Below are positions 35,400-43,595 of a stretch of 64,000 nucleotides of DNA, in pieces (the stretch's first letter is position 1; each line of letters begins with the position of its first letter). Origin of the DNA: JADZEM01 sp046328125 (GTDB lineage Bacteria > Chloroflexota > UBA6077 > JACCZL01); the NCBI GenBank assembly GCA_046328125.1, contig JAXLXF010000015.1, positions 93,373 to 157,372 of the forward strand, written 5' to 3'. Both the position numbers and the translations under genes were made by a program. The notes beneath the pieces were generated by a model. That model was not told where the DNA came from and made no database searches. It was given only the letters and a program-made list of their open reading frames with translations.

Positions 35400-36797
35400 C
35401 TACGGCTGCTGGGAGCGGCCCACGATCACCCGCAAGTCGGCGGGGGGGTTGGGTGTCGGGACCAGCTTGATCGCCGCCTGCGGGATGCGCAGCCGCGCCG
35501 CCAGCACCTGCGCCGCCCGCTGATTCCCGTTCAACACCTCGACCGTCGTCGTCGGGTAGTCGTTGCGGTCGGCGTCGTCTACCTTCGTGACCTCGTACCC
35601 CTGCTTCGCCAGCGAGTCCGCGAGCTGGCGTGCCACGCCGGCTCGGTCGGTGCCGTTCAGCACCTCGACTCTGGCCGTCTGGCCGGTCGCCTCGCTGAAC
35701 GCGTGCAGGATCGCGCGCTGGATGTCCGGGCGGCTCGGCATCAGCAAGTTTTCGCCGTTCGGACCGAGGAACGGCGTCGCCATCTGCTCGTCAACCACCA
35801 GCGTCTTGATGCGGTCGCGGTCCATCTCCAGCCCGAGCCGTCCGAGCGCCACCATCGAGCCGGCGTCCAGATCGGTGGTGATCGCCTTCTGGGCGATCTT
35901 GAGCAGCGTCGGCACCTTGGAGACGATGCCCAGCTGGAGTGCACGCTCTCGAAGCGCCACCAGCACCCGCTGCTGGCGCTTCGCCCGTCCGAAGTCCGAC
36001 TCGCTGTGGCGCGAACGGGCGTACATCAACGCCGTCTTGCCGTCCAGCAGGACCGGCCCCGGTGGGATGAAGAGGCGCATCACACCGTAATCTTCGGTTG
36101 GGTACTCGTCGTCTTTGACCGGGCGCTCGACATCGATGATGACGCCGCCCACGGCGTCCACCACCTGCTCGAACCCGGTGAAGTCAACGCGAGCGAAGTA
36201 GTCGATCTTCATGCCAAAGTTGGCCTGGATCGTCTGGGCCACCAGGGCCGGCCCGCCGACCGCGTGTGCCACGTTGATCCGCTGCTGGTAGTAGCCCGGG
36301 ATCGAGACGTACAGGTCGCGCGGCAGCGAGATCAGCACGACCGACTTGCTTGGCGGGTCAATGCTGACCACCATAATCGTGTCGCTGCGGCTGCCTTCGA
36401 CCGGCTCGTCGTCGCGGTGGTCGATGCCGAGCAGCAGGATGTTGAGGCGGCTCTGCTTCGTCCACTCGGGCAGATCGACCACGCCTGCGAGCGGATCTTG
36501 AGCGACCTCGGTCGCTTCGGGGGCGGGCGTGGCGCCGGGAGCCGCCGGGTCACGCGAAGGCACCATGACGGTCGGGCGGGGCTGGATGCCGGGGAGCGAC
36601 GGGATGGACGGCACCGACGCGATGCTCGGCCCGGCGATGGTCGGGATGCGAGCGGCCTGGATCGCTCCCATCAGCTTCCAGTTGTTCAGGAAGAGCCAGC
36701 CGAACGAGAAGCCGCCCAGCACGAACGTGCAGAACGCGAACGCCACCAGCGCCGAGCGAGGATTGAACCCGCCCCGCCGCTCTTGCTGGGGGGTCAC
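35400..36797 (-). CDS. LytR-CpsA-Psr (LCP) family cell-wall glycopolymer ligase
   Basis: This is a 465-residue membrane-anchored enzyme that probably transfers undecaprenyl-linked glycopolymers to peptidoglycan. It has one N-terminal membrane helix (residues about 15-38), a Pro/Ala-rich linker, and an LCP domain at about 120-335. The domain includes NILLLGIDHRDD, the Arg and Asp of RSDTIMVVSID, SLPRDLYVSIPG, and MYARSRHSESDFGRAKRQQ. A C-terminal LytR_C domain (about 365-460) begins VEVLNGTDRAGVARQLAD. The GTG start has GAGG about 9 nt upstream. It follows the shikimate operon after 133 nt on the same strand and may serve the polysaccharides built by the two sugar operons. Confidence 0.91.
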   Translation of the reverse strand: MTPQQERRGGFNPRSALVAFAFCTFVLGGFSFGWLFLNNWKLMGAIQAARIPTIAGPSIASVPSIPSLPGIQPRPTVMVPSRDPAAPGATPAPEATEVAQDPLAGVVDLPEWTKQSRLNILLLGIDHRDDEPVEGSRSDTIMVVSIDPPSKSVVLISLPRDLYVSIPGYYQQRINVAHAVGGPALVAQTIQANFGMKIDYFARVDFTGFEQVVDAVGGVIIDVERPVKDDEYPTEDYGVMRLFIPPGPVLLDGKTALMYARSRHSESDFGRAKRQQRVLVALRERALQLGIVSKVPTLLKIAQKAITTDLDAGSMVALGRLGLEMDRDRIKTLVVDEQMATPFLGPNGENLLMPSRPDIQRAILHAFSEATGQTARVEVLNGTDRAGVARQLADSLAKQGYEVTKVDDADRNDYPTTTVEVLNGNQRAAQVLAARLRIPQAAIKLVPTPNPPADLRVIVGRSQQP

Positions 36798-36930
36798 CGG
36801 GTGGACCTCAGACCGTCAAACCGTTGAATCATGGTGCGTTCGTGTCCTGGCAGCCGCTCGTGGGATGCGGGCGCGGGATTGTACCCGCTCGTTCCGTCAC
36901 GTCGGTAGACGAGCGGCGGGCGCCCGGGTT

Positions 36931-38073
36931 TCAGCTGCAGCCAACCTCACGGAGCGCGGCCTGGACCTCGTCGGCGGTCACGTCGCGGGCCGTGGTCACC
37001 GAGCCGATCCCGTTCGCCAGCACCCACTGAATCGTCGAGCCGCGCGCCTTCTTGTCGCGAGAGAGTGGCCCCAACAGCTCGTCTGCCGCGATGCCGTCCA
37101 CGTGGTCCGCGAGGCCAAACCGTCGCAACAACGCCTGCTGGGCCTCGAAGTCCGAGGGCGCCAGCAGGCCGCGCTCGCGCGCGATGAAGCCCGCCCCTCT
37201 CATGCCGATGGCAACGGCCTCGCCGTGCAGAAGGTGACGGTAGCCGGTCGCCGCTTCGAGGGCGTGGCCAATCGTGTGGCCGTAGTTCAGGATGATCCGC
37301 AGGCCGGACTCGCGCTCGTCGCTGCCGACGACCTCGCCTTTCAGCTCGATCGAACGGCGGATCACGTCACCCAGCAGATCCGGCTCCTCGAACTTCAGCA
37401 GCGCCTCGGCGTGCGTTTCGAGCGTCCGAAACAGGTCGGCGTCGCGGATCATGCCCATCTTGACGATCTCAGGCCAGCCGGCGCGGTAGTCGCGCTGGGG
37501 CAGCGATTCGAGCAAACGGGTGTCCGCAACCACCAGTGACGGCTGATGGAACGCGCCGATCAAGTTCTTGCCGAGCCGATGATCCACACCGGTCTTGCCG
37601 CCGATGCTCGAATCGACCTGGGCCAGCAGCGTCGTCGGCACCTGGACGACCGGGATGCCGCGCAGGAACGTCGCCGCCACGAAGCCGACCATGTCGCCGA
37701 TGACGCCGCCGCCGACCGCCACCAGGAAGTCGCCGCGATCGGTCCCGGCTTCGATCAGCCAGTCGTACATCGACTCGACGCTGCCGAGCGTCTTCCGCTC
37801 TTCGCCGCCGTCGGTCGCCAGCACCTGGACGTCGCGGCCCAGCTCCCGCAGTGACGCCTCGATGGGGGCGCCGAACCGACCCCAGATGTTGTGGTCGGCG
37901 ATGACGCGCGGGCGGCCCTTCAGGCCGGACCTGGCAATCGCTGGCCCGATCTCGGCGGAGGCGCCGGGACCGACCAGCGCTTCGTACGACGACGTGCCAG
38001 CCGTGATCTGGACGGAGCGCGCGCCGGCGTGGGTCGCCTCAGAGGCGGGCGCGGACGAGCTCGGCAATGACAT
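36931..38073 (-). CDS. aroB: 3-dehydroquinate synthase
   Basis: The enzyme converts DAHP to 3-dehydroquinate, the second step of the shikimate pathway, using NAD and a divalent metal. The protein has 380 residues. The signature region GGGVIGDMVGFVAATFLRGI is near residues 109-128, then PTTLLAQVDSSIGGKTGVDH and the metal-binding NYGHTIGHALEA near 256. The ATG at 38073 overlaps the end of aroK by 35 nt; the N-terminal 25 residues are poorly conserved, so a slightly later start is possible. It is the last gene of the aroF-A-C-K-B operon. Confidence 0.95.
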   Translation of the reverse strand: MSLPSSSAPASEATHAGARSVQITAGTSSYEALVGPGASAEIGPAIARSGLKGRPRVIADHNIWGRFGAPIEASLRELGRDVQVLATDGGEERKTLGSVESMYDWLIEAGTDRGDFLVAVGGGVIGDMVGFVAATFLRGIPVVQVPTTLLAQVDSSIGGKTGVDHRLGKNLIGAFHQPSLVVADTRLLESLPQRDYRAGWPEIVKMGMIRDADLFRTLETHAEALLKFEEPDLLGDVIRRSIELKGEVVGSDERESGLRIILNYGHTIGHALEAATGYRHLLHGEAVAIGMRGAGFIARERGLLAPSDFEAQQALLRRFGLADHVDGIAADELLGPLSRDKKARGSTIQWVLANGIGSVTTARDVTADEVQAALREVGCS

Positions 38074-38680
38074 CGACAACCTCCCGTGGCGTGCGCTGAT
38101 CCGTCTCGACGATGTGGTGGGCACAGCGGTATTGCTCGTCGCGCAGGCGTCCGAGCTCCGCTAGCCGCTCGATCAGGTCGCCCTGCTCCAGGAGCGGGCG
38201 CGGCTCGCGGCCCATGTTGCGGCTGAGCCGGCTCGCCAGGGTCTCTGGTCGACTCTCCAGGAAGATCACCAGGTTTCCGTGCAGCAATCGACTGCGGTTC
38301 CCTTCCGCGACGAACGAGCCGCCGCCAGTCGCAATCACCTGCCGCGAGCGCCGACAGACGTCGGCGATGGTGTCCGCCTCGATCTGGCGGAAGGCCGGCT
38401 CGCCCTGGACCCGGAAGATCTCCTGGACGGTCATGCCGGCCTCGTTCTGGATGACGTGGTCGGTATCTACCGCGCGCCAACCGAGCCGGCGGGCCAGCAG
38501 CCGCGCCACCGTGGACTTACCCGAGCCGCTCAGCCCCACCAGCACCACGTTGGCCGGGCCGCGCCGTGGCCGCCCACCGCCCGGGCGAGTCTGGACGCGC
38601 CTGGGAGCCACGTGCTGGCTCGCGGCGTCTACCGGGTCGTCCACGCCGTCCGCGAGCCGGTCAGGCATAGGACTGGACAT
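38039..38680 (-). CDS. aroK: Shikimate kinase
   Basis: The enzyme phosphorylates shikimate at O3 with ATP. The protein has 213 residues with an N-terminal extension of about 40 residues before the P-loop GLSGSGKST. The shikimate-binding DxD region is VDTDHVI near 72, GGGSFV near 117 is the second glycine-rich substrate loop, and the Arg of NMGREPRPLL marks the lid. Start candidates are ATG 38680 and ATG 38668, both inside the end of aroC. I chose the first because the overlap suggests translational coupling. It overlaps aroB by 35 nt. Confidence 0.93.
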   Translation of the reverse strand: MSSPMPDRLADGVDDPVDAASQHVAPRRVQTRPGGGRPRRGPANVVLVGLSGSGKSTVARLLARRLGWRAVDTDHVIQNEAGMTVQEIFRVQGEPAFRQIEADTIADVCRRSRQVIATGGGSFVAEGNRSRLLHGNLVIFLESRPETLASRLSRNMGREPRPLLEQGDLIERLAELGRLRDEQYRCAHHIVETDQRTPREVVDVIAELVRARL

Positions 38681-39869
38681 AGGCAGCATAGTTCTTTTCG
38701 ATCTCGGCGATGCTGTCACCGCCGAACTTCTGGCGGAAGGCGTCGGCCAGGATCAGCGCCACCATCGCCTCCCCGACCACGCCCGCTGCCGGGATGACGC
38801 AGATGTCGCTCCGCTCGAAGTGGCTCATCGCCGCCTCGCGGGTCTTCAGGTCTACTGACTGCATCGTCCGGATGATCGTCGCGATCGGCTTCGACGCGCC
38901 CCGCACGATCACCGGCGCGCCGTTGGTCATGCCGCCTTCGATCCCGCCGGCATTGTTGCCCAGGTGGGACCAGCCGCTCTCGCCTTCGTAGGTGATCACG
39001 TCGTGGACGGTCGAGCCGCGACGGGCCGTCTGGGCGATGCCCTCGCCGATCTCCACCGCCTTGACCGACGGCATCGACATCATCGCGCCGGCCAGCCGGC
39101 CGTCGATCTTCTCGTCCCACTGGGTGTGGCTGCCGAGGCCAATTGGCACCCCGTAGGCGATCACCTCGAAGATGCCGCCGACGGTGTCCTTGTCGAGGCG
39201 CGTTGCCTTGATCTCCTCGACCATCCGCTCCGAGGCGTCGGCGTCGAAGCAGCGCACGGGCGACCCTTCGACCTCCGACCAGAACGCCGCGATCTCCGGG
39301 TTCTTCGAGCCTCGGGGATCGATCCGCACGTACGGCGGCGCTTCGACGTCGATCGGGCCGATCCGGACCGTGTGGCTCCGGATCTCGATCCCGAAGTGGC
39401 GGAGGAACGTGCGCGCCACCGCCCCGGCCGCCACCCGCGAGGCCGTCTCACGGGCGCTGGCTCGCTCCAGCACGTTGCGGGTGTCGTCGAACCCGTACTT
39501 GAGCGAGCCGGCCATGTCGGCGTGACCGGGCCGCAGCTGGGTCACCTTGGTGAACGTCGCCTCGTCGCCCTCGGGCGGCTTCTCGGCGTCCATGATGCCG
39601 ACCCAGTTCGGGTTGTCCTTGTTCTGGATCACCATCGCCAGCGGGCTGCCGAGGGTCAGCCCGTGGCGCACGCCGGCCACGAACTGCACCTCGTCCCGCT
39701 CGATGGTCATCCGGCCGCCGCGTCCGTAGCCGCCCTGCCGCCGGCGCAGGTGTTCGTTCACGTCGTCCGCCGACAGCTCGAGCCCGGCCGGCAGGTTCTG
39801 CATGATGATCGTCAGCTGTTTGCCGTGGCTCTCGCCGGAGGTCAGGAACGACAGCGCCTTCAAGCCCAT
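38661..39869 (-). CDS. aroC: Chorismate synthase
   Basis: The enzyme converts EPSP to chorismate using reduced FMN as cofactor. The protein has 402 residues, typical of the Gram-positive-type monofunctional enzyme. The first conserved region FLTSGESHGKQL at 8-19 contains the catalytic His, RRRQGGYGRGGRM follows near 42-54, and RPGHADMAGSLKYG near 113-126 is the second signature. The conserved Asp and Arg region SDICVIPAAG near 352 is also present. The start is confirmed by the conserved MxxLxFLTSGESHG N-terminus. It lies 21 nt after aroA. Confidence 0.96.
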   Translation of the reverse strand: MGLKALSFLTSGESHGKQLTIIMQNLPAGLELSADDVNEHLRRRQGGYGRGGRMTIERDEVQFVAGVRHGLTLGSPLAMVIQNKDNPNWVGIMDAEKPPEGDEATFTKVTQLRPGHADMAGSLKYGFDDTRNVLERASARETASRVAAGAVARTFLRHFGIEIRSHTVRIGPIDVEAPPYVRIDPRGSKNPEIAAFWSEVEGSPVRCFDADASERMVEEIKATRLDKDTVGGIFEVIAYGVPIGLGSHTQWDEKIDGRLAGAMMSMPSVKAVEIGEGIAQTARRGSTVHDVITYEGESGWSHLGNNAGGIEGGMTNGAPVIVRGASKPIATIIRTMQSVDLKTREAAMSHFERSDICVIPAAGVVGEAMVALILADAFRQKFGGDSIAEIEKNYAAYVQSYA

Positions 39870-39890
39870 CAGCCTGGGTCCACTCCTTCG

Positions 39891-41237
39891 TCAGTCAGAG
39901 AGGGCGACCTGTCCGCCAACCGCGCGGACCTGCTCCCAGAATCCCGGGTAGGACACTATGGCACAGTTCGGGTCGATCACGTCGACTCCGGCGCCGGCCA
40001 GCCCGGCCACTGCCAGGCCCATCGCCAGCCGATGGTCGCCCATCGTCTCGCAGGTGGCGCTCTCTAGTCTGGCGCCGCCCAGCACCCGCAGACCGTCTGG
40101 AAGCTCTTCGACCTGGCCGCCCAGGTTCGTCAGCTCGCGGCCGAGGCTGGCGATTCGGTCGCTCTCTTTGACTCGCAGCTCGGCGGCGTCGCGGATCTCG
40201 GTGACGCCCTCGGCGAACAGCCCGAGGATCGCCACCAGCGGAAGCTCGTCGATCGCGCGCGGCACCACGTCGCCGCAGACCTGGACGCCCCGCAGCCGGC
40301 TGGAGCGGGCCACCAGATCGGCGAATGGCTCGCCGGCCACCACTCGCGCGTTGCGGATCTCGACGTCGCCGCCCATCGCCTGGAGGATCTCCACGAAGCC
40401 GGTTCGGCCCGGGTTCATCCCGACGTTCTCGACGGTGATCTCGGCGTCCGGGTGAACGCAGGCGAGCGCCAGCCAGTACGCCGCCGACGAGCTGTCGCCC
40501 GGCACGACCACGTCCACCGCACTCAGCTTCGCCCCGCCCTGGACGGTGACGGTGCGACCGTCGTCGGTCACCTCGATCTTGGCGCCCTGTGCCGCCAGCA
40601 TCCGCTCGGTGTGATCGCGAGAGGCCGCCGGCGACCGCGCGATGGTGGTGCCTTCGGCCTGGACGCCGGCCAGCAGCACGCACGACTTCACCTGGGCGCT
40701 CGCGACCGGCGAGCTGTAGTCGATGCCTTTCAGGTTGCCGCCCTCGATCACGATCGGGGCGAGCCGCCCGCCGCCTCGGCCGTTGACCCGAGCGCCCATC
40801 AGCTTGACCGGCTCCAGCACCCGGCCCATCGGTCGGCTGCTGAGGGATGCATCGCCGGTCATCACCGAGAAGATCGGCTGGCCGGCCAGCAGCCCGGTCA
40901 TGAGGCGCATCGTGGTGCCAGAGTTGCCGCAGTCGAGCGGGCGGATCGCCTCGGCCAGAAGCCCACCACGTCCCTCGACGGTCACGCGCGGCTTGCCGGT
41001 CGGTCCGTTCGGGTCGAACGTGACGCTGACGCCGAGCGCCCGCAGGCAGTCCAACGTCGAGAGACAGTCGGCTCCCGGCAGGTAGTTGTCCACCGTCGCG
41101 GTGCCGTGCGCGATGGCGTTCATGATCGCGCCACGGTGCGAGATCGACTTGTCGCCGGGCACTTCGAGCGTGCCGCGAATGCGGGACGCGCGGGAGATGT
41201 GGGCGACGCCGAGCGGGTGTGCAGCCGGCGCGGTCAT
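39891..41237 (-). CDS. aroA: 3-phosphoshikimate 1-carboxyvinyltransferase (EPSP synthase)
   Basis: The enzyme transfers the enolpyruvyl group of PEP to shikimate-3-phosphate. The protein has 448 residues. Key motifs are VPGDKSISHRGAIMNAIA near 26-43, the LDCGNSGTTMRLM signature near 97-109, SSRPMGRVL, and RVKESDRIASL near 354. A Gly at the position corresponding to CGNSGT is followed by the unmodified family sequence, and I see no obvious class II glyphosate-insensitive signature by eye. The reading frame is open much further upstream, but the ATG at 41237 overlaps the stop of the DAHP synthase gene by 4 nt, the classic coupled start. Confidence 0.96.
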   Translation of the reverse strand: MTAPAAHPLGVAHISRASRIRGTLEVPGDKSISHRGAIMNAIAHGTATVDNYLPGADCLSTLDCLRALGVSVTFDPNGPTGKPRVTVEGRGGLLAEAIRPLDCGNSGTTMRLMTGLLAGQPIFSVMTGDASLSSRPMGRVLEPVKLMGARVNGRGGGRLAPIVIEGGNLKGIDYSSPVASAQVKSCVLLAGVQAEGTTIARSPAASRDHTERMLAAQGAKIEVTDDGRTVTVQGGAKLSAVDVVVPGDSSSAAYWLALACVHPDAEITVENVGMNPGRTGFVEILQAMGGDVEIRNARVVAGEPFADLVARSSRLRGVQVCGDVVPRAIDELPLVAILGLFAEGVTEIRDAAELRVKESDRIASLGRELTNLGGQVEELPDGLRVLGGARLESATCETMGDHRLAMGLAVAGLAGAGVDVIDPNCAIVSYPGFWEQVRAVGGQVALSD

Positions 41238-42298
41238 ACCGCCACCCCCTCGAAGGCGGCCGGGACCGGCGTGACGGACGGCGCCACGACGCGCTCCAGC
41301 GGCTCGGCCAGGGCGCGCAGGCCGTCCATCATGCTCCGGAAGCTCTCCAGCGTCAGCGACTGCGGGCCGTCGGACAGGGCGGCGTCTGGGTTCGGGTGGA
41401 CCTCCACGATCAGGCCGTGCGCCCCGACCGCCATCGCGGCCTGGGCCAGCGGCTTGACGAGGTACCACTTGCCGGTCCCGTGGCTCGGGTCGGCCACGAT
41501 CGGCAGATGGCTCAGCCGCTTGATGACCGGCACGGCGCTCAGGTCGAGCGTGTTGCGGACCATCGTCTCGAACGTCCGAATGCCGCGCTCGCAGAGGATC
41601 ACCTGGAAGTTTCGCTCGGACATGATGTACTCGGCGGCGTTCAGCCACTCGTCGATGGTGCCCGCCATCCCGCGCTTCAGCATGACCGGCTTCTGGGAGC
41701 GGCCGGCCTCTTTCAGCAGCGGGAAGTTCTGCATGTTGCGGGCGCCGATCTGAAGGATGTCCGAGTAGGCGGCCACCAGTGGCACGTCGCCTGGCTCCAT
41801 CACCTCGGTGATGATCGGGAGGCCGGTCTGCTCGCGGGCCTCGGCCAGCAGCTCCAGACCCTTCTCGCCGAGCCCCTGGAAGCTGTACGGCGAGGTTCGC
41901 GGCTTGAAGGCGCCACCGCGCATGATCCGGGCGCCGGCGGCCTTGACGGCGTGGGCTGTCTCCAGCACTTGCTCGCGGCTCTCGACGGAGCACGGCCCGG
42001 CCATCACCACCAGCTCGTTGCCGCCGATCTCGACGTCTCGGACCTTGACGATGGTGTCGGTCGGCTTGAACTCGCGGCTGGCGTGCTTCCAGCTCTTGGT
42101 GATCCGCGCGACGTGATCCACGCCCGGCATCACCTCGACGATCTCCGGCAGCTCGCGCGGGAAGCCGACCCCGATCACGCCGATCACGGTGCGCTCGGCG
42201 CCCTTCGTGGTGTGGCCCGACAGGCCCAGCTCGCCGAGCCGCCTGACGATGCCGTCTACGTGCTCGTCGGTTGAATCGTTCGCCATCACGATGATCAT
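41234..42298 (-). CDS. aroF: 3-deoxy-7-phosphoheptulonate (DAHP) synthase, type I-beta
   Basis: The enzyme condenses PEP and erythrose-4-phosphate, the first step of the shikimate pathway. The protein has 354 residues: an N-terminal ferredoxin-like regulatory domain of about 70 residues beginning MIIVMANDSTDEHV, then a TIM barrel with VMAGPCSVESREQ near 98-110, MRGGAFKPRTSPYSFQG, and ADPSHGTGKW. This is the arrangement of feedback-regulated I-beta enzymes. The start has AAGGGAG about 9 nt upstream. The symbol aroF is used as the common name; aroG would be equally acceptable. An intrinsic terminator and a Tyr/Phe-rich leader frame lie upstream, so transcription attenuation is very likely. Confidence 0.95.
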   Translation of the reverse strand: MIIVMANDSTDEHVDGIVRRLGELGLSGHTTKGAERTVIGVIGVGFPRELPEIVEVMPGVDHVARITKSWKHASREFKPTDTIVKVRDVEIGGNELVVMAGPCSVESREQVLETAHAVKAAGARIMRGGAFKPRTSPYSFQGLGEKGLELLAEAREQTGLPIITEVMEPGDVPLVAAYSDILQIGARNMQNFPLLKEAGRSQKPVMLKRGMAGTIDEWLNAAEYIMSERNFQVILCERGIRTFETMVRNTLDLSAVPVIKRLSHLPIVADPSHGTGKWYLVKPLAQAAMAVGAHGLIVEVHPNPDAALSDGPQSLTLESFRSMMDGLRALAEPLERVVAPSVTPVPAAFEGVAV

Positions 42299-42354
42299 CT
42301 GGTGCGTCTCCCTTTCAGCCGCTCCCGCGAAACCTGACCGTGGCCCCGGACATG

Positions 42355-42382
42355 AAAAAAGCAGAGGGCAAACCCTCTGCTT
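42355..42382 (-). terminator. Intrinsic terminator in the leader of the shikimate operon (attenuator)
   Basis: On the minus strand the sequence reads AAGCAGAGGG-TTTG-CCCTCTGC followed by six T residues. The 8-bp GC-rich stem (42361-42368 with 42373-42380) is perfect, has a 4-nt loop, and its base can extend by two A-T pairs. It ends 56 nt before the DAHP synthase ATG and 27 nt after the leader-peptide stop codon. A terminator placed between promoter and first gene is an attenuator, not an operon end. Confidence 0.92.
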
Positions 42383-42384
42383 CA

Positions 42385-42440
42385 CGGCACGACGGGGCAT
42401 CGGAGCCCGCTACTGTGAGTCCAGTAGCTCCGTCGTGCCG
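42385..42440 (-). promoter_or_regulatory. Long leader hairpin preceding the attenuator
   Basis: CGGCACGACGG and CCGTCGTGCCG (42430-42440 with 42385-42395) form a perfect 11-bp stem. The enclosed region contains a second 6-bp hairpin, CTACTG with CAGTAG. The 5' arm is within codons 10-14 of the leader peptide, and the 3' arm ends 2 nt before the terminator stem. A ribosome finishing the leader would disrupt it. It could be the pause or competing structure of the attenuator. Confidence 0.75.
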
Positions 42441-42469
42441 CCGCTAAAGTAATAGAAACCGTACGTCAT
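42410..42469 (-). CDS. Tyr/Phe-rich leader peptide of the shikimate operon
   Basis: This is a 19-codon open frame, MTYGFYYFSGGTTELLDSQ, ending in TAG. Five of residues 3-8 are Tyr or Phe, the end products controlled by DAHP synthase. It begins about 35 nt downstream of the predicted transcription start, has a weak GGGA ribosome-binding site 6 nt upstream, and ends before an intrinsic terminator. This matches the design of leader peptides such as those for phe, trp and his operons, where ribosome stalling at regulatory codons decides termination. No experimental or database support was available to me; the claim is from sequence architecture. Confidence 0.85.
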   Translation of the reverse strand: MTYGFYYFSGGTTELLDSQ

Positions 42470-42510
42470 GTCAGTCCCGTCGCAAGGCGCAATGCGCTGC
42501 GTCAGTAGCG

Positions 42511-42539
42511 AGTATAGGACCGCTGCCCGAATGTGTCAA
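42511..42539 (-). promoter_or_regulatory. Strong sigma70-type promoter of the shikimate operon
   Basis: On the minus strand TTGACA (42539-42534) and TATACT (42516-42511) are separated by exactly 17 bp, 11 of 12 consensus matches. Transcription would begin near 42504 and produce a leader of about 206 nt before the DAHP synthase ATG. Confidence 0.88.
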
Positions 42540-42624
42540 TGTCGCGCGCTTCAGCACTTCAGCATGCGCCTGTGTGACAGTCCAGGGTGCGCGGTGCTCG
42601 GCGTCCGGTGCCGGAGGGCGGCGC

Positions 42625-43464
42625 CTACCGGACGGCGGTGACGTAGATCGCCTCACCGGGCATGTGGAGCGCCTCGCCCTGGCGGTACTGGTCGAGCTCG
42701 GCCAGGACGTCTCGCTCCAGGCGCTCCCGCTGTTCCGAGGTGAGGGCGTCCAGCGTCGAGCGTAGGTGGGCGGGGGCACTCTCGGTGCGCGAGCGCCAGT
42801 AGTCGAGCGGGCTCGGGAAGATCACGTCGAAGGTGTACGGCTGTGCCGACACGTCCCTGAATCCTGCCGAGTTGACATGCCGCTCGATCAAGCCGGGCTC
42901 TCCCAGCGACAGCGGCGTCGGAAGCTGCTGCTCGGGTGGGATCCGCGGCTGATACGGGGCCAGGAAGCGCTGGATGGCGCCGAGGAATGGCACCCGATCG
43001 ATCGTGCTCCAGACGACCGCGCCGAGCCGCCCGCCATCGCGCAGGACGCGCCGCATCTCACGGAGGGCCTGGATCGGATCGGGCACGAACATCAGGCCGA
43101 ACTGGCAGAGCGCCACGTCGAAAGACGCGTCTGGCAAGTCGAGCTGCTCGGCACCCATCGCACGGAACTCCACGTTCTCGACGCCGGCCTCGGCGCACCG
43201 TTCGGCGATGATCTCGCCCCACTCGGGCGCCAGGTCGGTCGCGACGACGCGGCCGGACGGGCTGATCGCGGCCGCGGCAGCCAGCGCCGCCACGCCGGGA
43301 CCGGTCGCGACGTCGAGCACGCGCTCGCCCGGCTGGGGATCGACCAGCGCGATGAGCTGGCGGGTGTGCGCGCTGTGACCTTCGGCCTGGGCCGCGTACG
43401 GACGAGTCCGCGCCCCCCAGCTCTGACGCATCTGGTCTCGCACGAACTGCGCATGATCCGTCAT
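42625..43464 (-). CDS. Class I SAM-dependent methyltransferase (UbiE-like)
   Basis: This 279-residue Rossmann methyltransferase has motif I VLDVATGPGVAALA near residues 49-62, the acidic motif II VVATDLAPEW near 72-81, motif III region MGAEQLDLPDASFDVALC near 102-119, and the post-motif LREMRRVLRDGGRL near 133-146. Relatives methylate quinone precursors or small molecules; the substrate is unknown. A strong AAGGAGGGGATGA ribosome-binding site precedes the ATG. The gene lies just upstream of the shikimate operon promoter on the same strand, with no evident terminator between. Confidence 0.87.
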   Translation of the reverse strand: MTDHAQFVRDQMRQSWGARTRPYAAQAEGHSAHTRQLIALVDPQPGERVLDVATGPGVAALAAAAAISPSGRVVATDLAPEWGEIIAERCAEAGVENVEFRAMGAEQLDLPDASFDVALCQFGLMFVPDPIQALREMRRVLRDGGRLGAVVWSTIDRVPFLGAIQRFLAPYQPRIPPEQQLPTPLSLGEPGLIERHVNSAGFRDVSAQPYTFDVIFPSPLDYWRSRTESAPAHLRSTLDALTSEQRERLERDVLAELDQYRQGEALHMPGEAIYVTAVR

Positions 43465-43511
43465 TCATCCCCTCCTTCTTGCCCTCTGCCTCGATTGGAC
43501 TGCCCATCAGG

Positions 43512-43595
43512 TCATGAGAAGCACTGCGCTTTCTCGATGATCTCGCTCCCCGAGCCCGACTTGACCTGGTAGACCGCGACGCGAACGTGTGTCAT
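43512..43595 (-). pseudogene. 5' fragment of an antibiotic-biosynthesis-monooxygenase-like (ABM) gene
   Basis: A 27-codon frame begins with an ATG preceded by AGGAGG at ideal spacing and encodes THVRVAVYQVKSGSGSEIIE followed by KAQCFS and a stop. The N-terminal part looks like the first beta strand and helix of ABM-domain proteins (typically VAVYRVKPGSADEVIRKAE), which run to about 95 residues. After the stop no frame continues the domain before the methyltransferase gene. The best reading is a truncated remnant, though a genuine short peptide cannot be excluded. Confidence 0.45.

Noticed and set aside
41238..41993. N-terminal extension of aroA by 252 codons
   Set aside because: The extension overlaps the DAHP synthase coding sequence in another frame and is not EPSP synthase-like; the ATG at 41237 fits the family N-terminus.
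42299..42539. T-box riboswitch as an explanation of the leader before DAHP synthase
   Set aside because: There is no T-box consensus (TGGNACCGCG-like) or specifier-loop stem I; the leader is short and contains a translatable Tyr/Phe-rich frame instead.
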